Assembly: GCA_035079385.1 (NCBI GenBank)
Contig: JAVHKY010000027.1
Location: 806,001-870,000 of the forward strand
Length of the DNA stretch: 64,000 bases
Direction: 5' to 3'
DNA from: Aspidiotus rigidus
Taxonomy: Eukaryota > Arthropoda > Insecta > Hemiptera > Diaspididae
Part shown: positions 58,651 to 64,000 of the stretch, in pieces
How positions within the stretch are numbered: position 1 is the first letter of the stretch
How the letters are laid out: each line of letters starts with the position of its first letter
Position numbers and translations under genes: made by a program
The notes under the pieces: model-generated
The model's database searches: none
Told to the model about the DNA's origin: nothing
Seen by the model: only the letters and a program-made list of their open reading frames with translations

Positions 58651-60775
58651 TTGATTTTGAGTCGACTCTTCGTTGGAATAGCGAGTCTATTTGGAATCGA
58701 TTTGACGTCGATTTGGCACCGACATAGTTGATTGGCTGATAAGAAGGATTAATTATGTATGTGAATGAGGGGGAAGGAGTGTCCGGCTCACGAGCTGCAT
58801 TTATAAGGGAGAGAATTGAGTAGAATTTTGAATTTAGAATCGTGTACATCACGAGAGGAACCTGAGAAATTTTCGAAATATTGAAAGGAAGAGGATAAAA
58901 TTTTTACTTCCGATATGAATTCATGTAAGAGGGGTCTTGGCAAAATTTTGATTGGCAATTAGCTAAAAACTTATTTCAAATGTGGCGGGGCTTGACTGGA
59001 AAGCTGTCTCAATGTCGTTCAAACTAATGTACAGCTATTAATGGTACAAATTAAAAGGAATGAACCGAATACAAATGCGGTAAAGCTCTGAAAATACGAA
59101 ATGAATAACATTCTGTAAGAATTTCGTTAGTCTTTCATTACGTGGTAGAACTTAGAGTGAACTTTTTCATCAATATTTTGAATGAATCGCGTTCCGCCTA
59201 TGTCAGTCAGTCTATATACGATCGCTCCATTGAATCGCGTTTTGCTCCAACATTTCGTTAGCACGCGGTGAACTCTCTTTGAATTTTAACCTATTTGCCT
59301 ATGTAAGAATTTTTTGGCGTAAAAGTCTTTCAACAACTTCCTTAAAGAGAAATTTTTTACTCAGTCAGCAAGAATACTACCGCATTATAGGGTTGCGGTC
59401 GTCGCCTGTACTAGCTCGTCTTTTTATACAATTTTGAGGCGGATCTGTTCGAGGGTGAAATCGAGTAGGTAACAGAATATAGCTCTCGAAAATAATAGGC
59501 CTCTAAAGCGACGAAAAACGAGCGCCGCGTTTGAACGTCAGCAAAGACTTTATAAAACGTATTTTACGCCAGATTCGTTCAGTAGTACTCGTCGACGAGT
59601 CGAGAGAAAAAAAGTTGAAAAAGTTGGACAATTTCTGTGATGTTTGACACCGCTTTTGCTGCAGTATCGATAGTTCAAAAGCTCGTGTGTTAGGTAAATT
59701 ACCCGGTAACAAATATATTTCTTTCGTTCTCCATTTTATGTAGCACTCGACCAAAGTATTGCAAATGTGAACTGTGTATACGTATACGTTGTAATTTTCG
59801 CAGAAATCTTCATCAAAATGCAGGTTACTAGTGCACAGCATGTACCTATATTATGTTCGTGGACTGTGTTTGATCTCGCGTCGAGATGAATATTCTTTCC
59901 TCAACCCCAATATTTGCTATAGGCTTGCTACATATGCGACAGAGGTAAACATTTTGAACCATTATACTGTACTGTACAACATTTTTCACGACACGAAAAT
60001 CGAAACTTCTCTAGCCTTTCTCGTAATACTCGTCTTCAGAGACTGTATCAGAAAAGAGATACTCGTATCTCTTTGTATATACGCGCGATGGGAAAAAAGA
60101 AAAGAGAGAGGGAAAACGTAGCAATCGTTTGGATAACCACAATATCTTTGTTTATTTTTCCTGTCGAAGTATTTACTTGTGCTTCATTTTCCCCCTATTT
60201 CTCCTTAGTGCAACATAATATTTTTTACCAAAGGTCTGCGCTTAAAGTTCGATAGATGCACCGTATTTTCTTTTATTCGAATATAATAATAATATTTGCC
60301 GTATACATTTTCATACACGTTAGTGGAAAGCTTAAGGAGCGAACGAATGAAAAGTAAAATTCTTTCGTTGTCGGGCATGGCTTATTTATCGTGCGCAATT
60401 TTTCACCTGCAGTGATGAAATTGATGATTTTATACCCGATAACAAATTTTTCCTCTTCTCTTTTCTCTATATTCCAAAATAAAACTTCGTATCGTTCGAG
60501 CTTAATGGTCCACGCATAGGACATTCAGTGTTTCTAGCTACGTTTGCGGCGCTTTTTACAGTCGAAGAAATGGGGGGGGGGGGGGGAAACGTAAATTTTG
60601 TCGTATTTTTTTCTTTACGGCCAAGACATAAAGTTATGCGTCACTAGTAGAATGACAGGGAAAACGAATATTTTTTCAAGTCAGATGGTTACAATGACAT
60701 TCATAAAAAATGAATATCCGTAATTGAAAAAGGTCACCGAAAGTATCAACTTACAGAAAGAAAAACTCGTTTTTG
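58651..60775. other. Intergenic DNA, nothing recognised
   Basis: Short frames without motifs, and a G tract at 60571-60585. No 5' part of the gypsy element that starts at 60776 is seen. Confidence 0.5.
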
Positions 60776-61648
60776 TAGACACAAGAATGTCAACAGGCTT
60801 TTGACTACCTGGAGAAGAAGCTGTGCTCGCCGCCTATATGGACGCTTCCACAGTGTTGGATGTAGACTGCAGTAAACTGTATTATCTCAAGTAAACGAAT
60901 CTGAAGATTAACTAATCGCATAGGCTACTACAGCAAGGTTATGATCAAGGCCGAGCAGAATTACTGCGTCACTAGAAGAGAACTACTGGCAGTTGTCAAG
61001 GCATTCAAATATTTTCAAAAGTATTTATATGGGCAGAAAATTTTGTTGAGAACCGATCACATTGCTCTACAGTGGATCATGTCCTTTATGGAACCAGAAG
61101 GGGCAAATTGCAAGATGGATCCCATATTTGCAGACTTACACCTGTGATATCCAACACTGCAAGGGAAAAATCAATCAGAATGCCGACTCTTTATTATGAA
61201 GACCTTGCACTTATTGTGATAGATAAGGTCAGAAGAAAATCACCATCAAGAACACTTGGTATGATAATAACTTGAATATGAGGGATGCCGTCTTGCAAGA
61301 TCAAGATATTGCCTTCATTTGGAAGAAAAATGAAGAAAACGTTAGACCGAATTGTCAGGAGATCAGTTTAAGGTCAGTCAAGTGTAAGATTCTGTGGTTT
61401 CAATGGGACTCCCCGCAGTTTGAACAAGGGATTCAGAATCTTGGAATCTGTTGATGGTCTCAAGACACGACAGCAACAAGTCATTCCAGAGACGTTAGTT
61501 CCAGAAGTATTAAAGGCAGTTCATAACAACCCATCTAGACGACAACTTCCTGTAACAAGAAAGCTAACTAAGGTACGGGAGTGAGATTACTGGCCTTCTT
61601 GTCGGTTGGATGTAGAAAATTGGTACCGATATTGTGTGTCATCTTCTT
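60776..61648 (+). pseudogene. Gypsy pol fragment: RNase H and integrase zinc-binding region
   Basis: RNase H acidic residues are still visible (D in LDVD, E in RRELLAVV, D in RTDH), but the frame shifts at least twice and has several stops (for example after the NADSL box near 61190). The integrase H2C2 part (PEVLKAVHNNPSRRQL ... DYWPSCRLDVENWYRYC) is recognisable. No RT catalytic box is present to the left. Confidence 0.82.
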
Positions 61649-61741
61649 TAATCCTTTATTTTAAATTAATTTTAATAATTAATTATATCATAGTTTATTA
61701 AAATATTTCATCTAAAATAATAAAATTTTTGATTTGTTTAT

Positions 61742-62120
61742 TGTTACGACCGTGACGCACGTACCAGCGGACGCTCGCCGCGATCACAGCCGACATTAGC
61801 CGATGGTATAGAAGGAGCTGCTCCAATGCCCTATACTGCGCGCGCAGCGCAAGGAGTACATTTGTGGACGACGGTGGCGCGCACCGGATCCGCGACGTTT
61901 TCGCGCGGAGCGACCCCCCCCCCCCTATAAATACGGATACGCTAGCTTACTGGTGGTTTACTCAATATGTTTATCGCTCGCTTTTGTTTATACTTAATCT
62001 CGCGGCTATTGTTATTAGTAGTAAGAGTAATAACTTATTACTCTCTAGTTTGATGGTGATGAACTGAATGTCCGATCGGATTATTTCCGTCAGCATTTGT
62101 CTCTAAGACGAGTCCTGACA
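61742..62120 (+). mobile_element. Solo LTR (379 bp)
   Basis: It starts TGTTACGACCGTGACGCACG and ends AGTCCTGACA (TG...CA), flanked by the 4-bp duplication TTAT (61738-61741, 62121-62124). A TATA box (CCCCTATAAATACGG near 61923) follows a GC-rich upstream half, as in an LTR promoter. No internal retroelement sequence adjoins, so the element was lost by LTR-LTR recombination. Its sequence differs from the gypsy LTR at 63692. Confidence 0.8.
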
Positions 62121-62671
62121 TTATTTTATTAATACATTAATCAATATTGGTTTACCGCTTATGCTTGCACAAAATATTAGTTCATTGAATTTAAATATTT
62201 AAATGCATTTTGATTAATTTTTCAGTTATGTATAGTTATTAATGTATTAGATATTCAATTTAAAACAAAATGATTATTACTTGAATATATTTTAATATTA
62301 TTCATTATTTCCTACTAATTGCGACATTTTTTAAATTTCGTTTAGCTAATTATAATATAAAGTATTAATTTTTAAAATTAAATATGATTCCATTTTTGTG
62401 AAATTATCATATATTTAATCAGTTGAATTATCATTAATAATTTATTTTTATAGTTAAAGATTTTAATGAAGTAACCTAAATTTATTTATTATATTAAATT
62501 TTATTATCAATTCTAATAATATTGAATAATATGAATTTTACTTTTTTGTTTTTTTTTTTTTAGATATATTTATATTTATTATTTCATTAATATCAATGAA
62601 AATACAGAACAATATGATTCAGTTTTTTGTTTTACAAATATTTCTTTCAATTAATTTATTATTAATTACTA

Positions 62672-62901
62672 TGAAAAGGGACTGCTTTGCGCAAAATGAA
62701 AATCATATTTTTTATTTATTTTGGCGGCCAAAGTAGATGAAAAAATATGATCTCGCGACATTTGAAAAATTGATAGAAAATGTTAGTAATTGATGCTAAC
62801 ATTTTCCATCAATTTTTCAAATGTCGCGAGATCATATTTTTTTTTTACCGATTTTGGCCTTTCCTGTAAAATTAGATTTTGCGCCAAGCGGTCCCTTTTC
62901 A
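62672..62901. mobile_element. Hairpin MITE, 230 bp, TA target duplication
   Basis: The element is nearly one palindrome. TGAAAAGGGACTGCTTTGCG pairs with CGCCAAGCGGTCCCTTTTCA at the ends, and GATCTCGCGACATTTGAAAA pairs exactly at the centre around a loop of about 9 bases. TA on both sides (62670-62671, 62902-62903). Transcripts would form long double-stranded RNA. Confidence 0.9.
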
Positions 62902-63487
62902 TAAATCGCGTCACATATTATGATTTTAGATAGTTAAAATTTATCTATTTGAATTTGATTAATAAAATTCCCACTTCAATTATTTAAAAAAATATAATTT
63001 CCATTAATAATTTATTCTTATTTATAATTATTTGTGGATTGATTTTTTTCAATTTGAATAATTTCAAATTATTACCATTTAATTTTCATATTTATAACAT
63101 GCATAATTATTATTGAATATTATAGTATTATTAATGAATTTTAATTTCATTGTTTCATTAATTTTTTGAAATAATTAAGTATAATCATCATTAGAAATAT
63201 TATATTGATTAATTCAATAGATTATTATAAAATTAATCATTTTAAATAAATTTAATTCCAATTCCAATTATATTAATATTATTTTAGTTTTAAATGACTA
63301 ATAATCAAATTACGTATAATAAACTATTCTATCAATTTTTTAATACCTATAATTTTACTAAATAAAATTATAATCTATTCAATTTTATTTGTTAATTGAA
63401 TAATGACTTATTGTTAATTAAATTGTAAATATTAATGAAATAATTTTTTATCATTATTTTTAATAACCATATAATTAAAATAAAAAA

Positions 63488-63679
63488 GTGTGGTTACACA
63501 ATCCACAGAGGAAGACAGGAAGAAGCCCAATACTTCAAATCAAGTATGGAGGCCCTTCAGTGCTGAAAAAGATCAACGACGTGGTATACCAGATTAGCTG
63601 TAAAAAAAAACTCAAAGTTGTCCACCGGAATCGATTGGCTGCCTGGCTGCATGATTTGGAATGGGACGTTCAGAACTAA
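63488..63679 (+). pseudogene. Gypsy polyprotein C-terminal tail (post-integrase domain)
   Basis: Reads VWLHNPQRKTGRSPILQIKY then INDVVYQI and KKLKVVHRNRLAAW, the conserved GPF/Y-type tail after gypsy integrases (VWLYNPQRKKGxSPKLQxxWxGPY...VVHxDRL). The usual GPY has become GPS. The stop at 63677-63679 is at the normal position. It is open in this piece but cut off from the rest of pol. Confidence 0.8.
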
Positions 63680-63691
63680 TGAGGGGGCCAG
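63680..63691 (+). other. Polypurine tract of the gypsy element
   Basis: TGAGGGGGCCAG directly precedes the putative LTR start TGTGTTG and follows the polyprotein stop by a few bases, the standard place for plus-strand priming. Confidence 0.5.
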
Positions 63692-64000
63692 TGTGTTGTA
63701 TATACAATAACGGTAAACAAGATAAAGTATGAAAGATGAAGATCCAGAAAAGCCGAGAAGAATAAGTTGCATAATGTGACCGCCGTCTAGAAGTTTTGGG
63801 AAATATCTGGAATAATGGCCGTGCGTGCAATATAAGCCCGGGAAACGGCAGGATCAATGATCAGTATTGAATCAGCAACTGTTGTTATTATTATGCTCTC
63901 TCATTGACTGTGATTGCTTACGGTATTTGTGTAAGTGAAGTGTACGTATAGAGTTTTCGGTACTAGTGATAAAGTCCGGTTATTTGTGACTGTTCTTTAT
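63692..64000 (+). mobile_element. 3' LTR of the gypsy element, running off the window
   Basis: Begins TGTGTTGTATATACAATAAC after the polypurine tract. ATATAAGCCCGGGAAACGGC near 63830 may mark the transcription start region. The LTR end is not reached before 64000, and no upstream LTR copy is in the window. Confidence 0.55.

Larger units (their letters stand above)
61649..63487. repeat. Very AT-rich block 2 replacing the gypsy integrase core
   Basis: Apart from a GC-richer solo LTR and a MITE nested inside, the sequence is nearly all A/T (TTAATTAT, AATAATTT words). It carries no recognisable protein in any frame I read. It begins right after the integrase zinc-binding motif and ends right before the polyprotein tail, so it arose by replacement or by insertion plus deletion. 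Composition matches block 1 at 55577-58085. Confidence 0.55.
60776..64000 (+). mobile_element. Ty3/gypsy LTR retrotransposon, 5'-truncated and interrupted
   Basis: It starts in the connection region after the RT (ECQQAFDYLEKKL), followed after a frameshift by RNase H (LDVD, RRELLAVVKAFKYF, KYLYGQ, LLRTDH at about 60870-61070). Next come the end of RNase H in another frame (QHCKGKINQNADSL) and a degenerate integrase zinc-binding region (about 61470-61648). The integrase core is absent. Its place is taken by a very AT-rich block (about 61650-63487). The C-terminal tail of the polyprotein resumes at 63488, then a polypurine tract and an LTR that runs off the window. Multiple stops and frameshifts: inactive. 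Confidence 0.85.

Noticed and set aside
61649..63487. Nuclear copy of mitochondrial DNA
   Set aside because: Composition would fit, but I could not recognise any mitochondrial protein, rRNA or tRNA segment; left as an open test rather than a call.

Overview
The window reads as nuclear DNA of an arthropod, most likely an insect. It has spliced genes with GT-AG introns, AATAAA poly(A) signals, an insect-type beta octopamine receptor and a CLIP-domain serine protease, in an AT-rich background crowded with transposon relics. Frequent TAGGTACCTA-like and AGGCCTA words would fit a sap-feeding hemipteran, but that is only an impression.

Four host genes or gene parts can be supported. (1) 899-1961 (+) is the terminal exon of a galactose 3-O-sulfotransferase family gene. 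(2) 8571-10616 (-) is a long intronless AT-rich ORF with a complete 2-oxoglutarate/Fe(II) dioxygenase signature (HxD, H, R) in its middle and an unrecognised Cys-rich C-terminal half; it is the least familiar object here. (3) 15988-19077 (+) is a six-exon CLIP-domain trypsin-like protease of the snake/persephone (CLIPC) type; its signal-peptide exon was not found. (4) 35770-36280 (-) carries the last two exons (TM6, TM7 and tail) of a beta-adrenergic-like octopamine receptor whose TM1-TM5 exons must lie further upstream, probably outside the window.

The rest is mobile and repeat DNA. 4.6-5.6 and 44.5-45.4 kb hold two nearly identical copies of a ~965-bp interspersed repeat that starts with a GC-rich hairpin. 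7.2-8.1 kb is a field of TCCTCAT/ATGAGGA repeats. 12.6-13.5 kb holds two fold-back elements. 19.66-20.72 kb holds two small TIR elements with target-site duplications. 22.0-25.8 kb is minisatellite territory, including a 45-bp array open in antiparallel frames. Two members of one fold-back family lie at 28.9 and 42.8 kb. Clean TIR elements lie at 32.9, 33.8 and 51.2 kb. Degenerate LINE, Penelope and mariner/IS630 coding relics lie at 16.6, 37.6-38.5, 41.2 and 58.5 kb.

The right end is a nested transposon landscape. A 2.05-kb Tigger/pogo-like element (55950-57994) sits inside a very AT-rich block and itself carries a 330-bp segmental duplication with an embedded MITE. A 5'-truncated Ty3/gypsy element (60776 to beyond 64000) has its integrase core replaced by a second very AT-rich block, which in turn contains a solo LTR (61742-62120) and a hairpin MITE (62672-62901).

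I see no rRNA, tRNA, CRISPR or bacterial operon. The protein-coding genes do not form a shared pathway.
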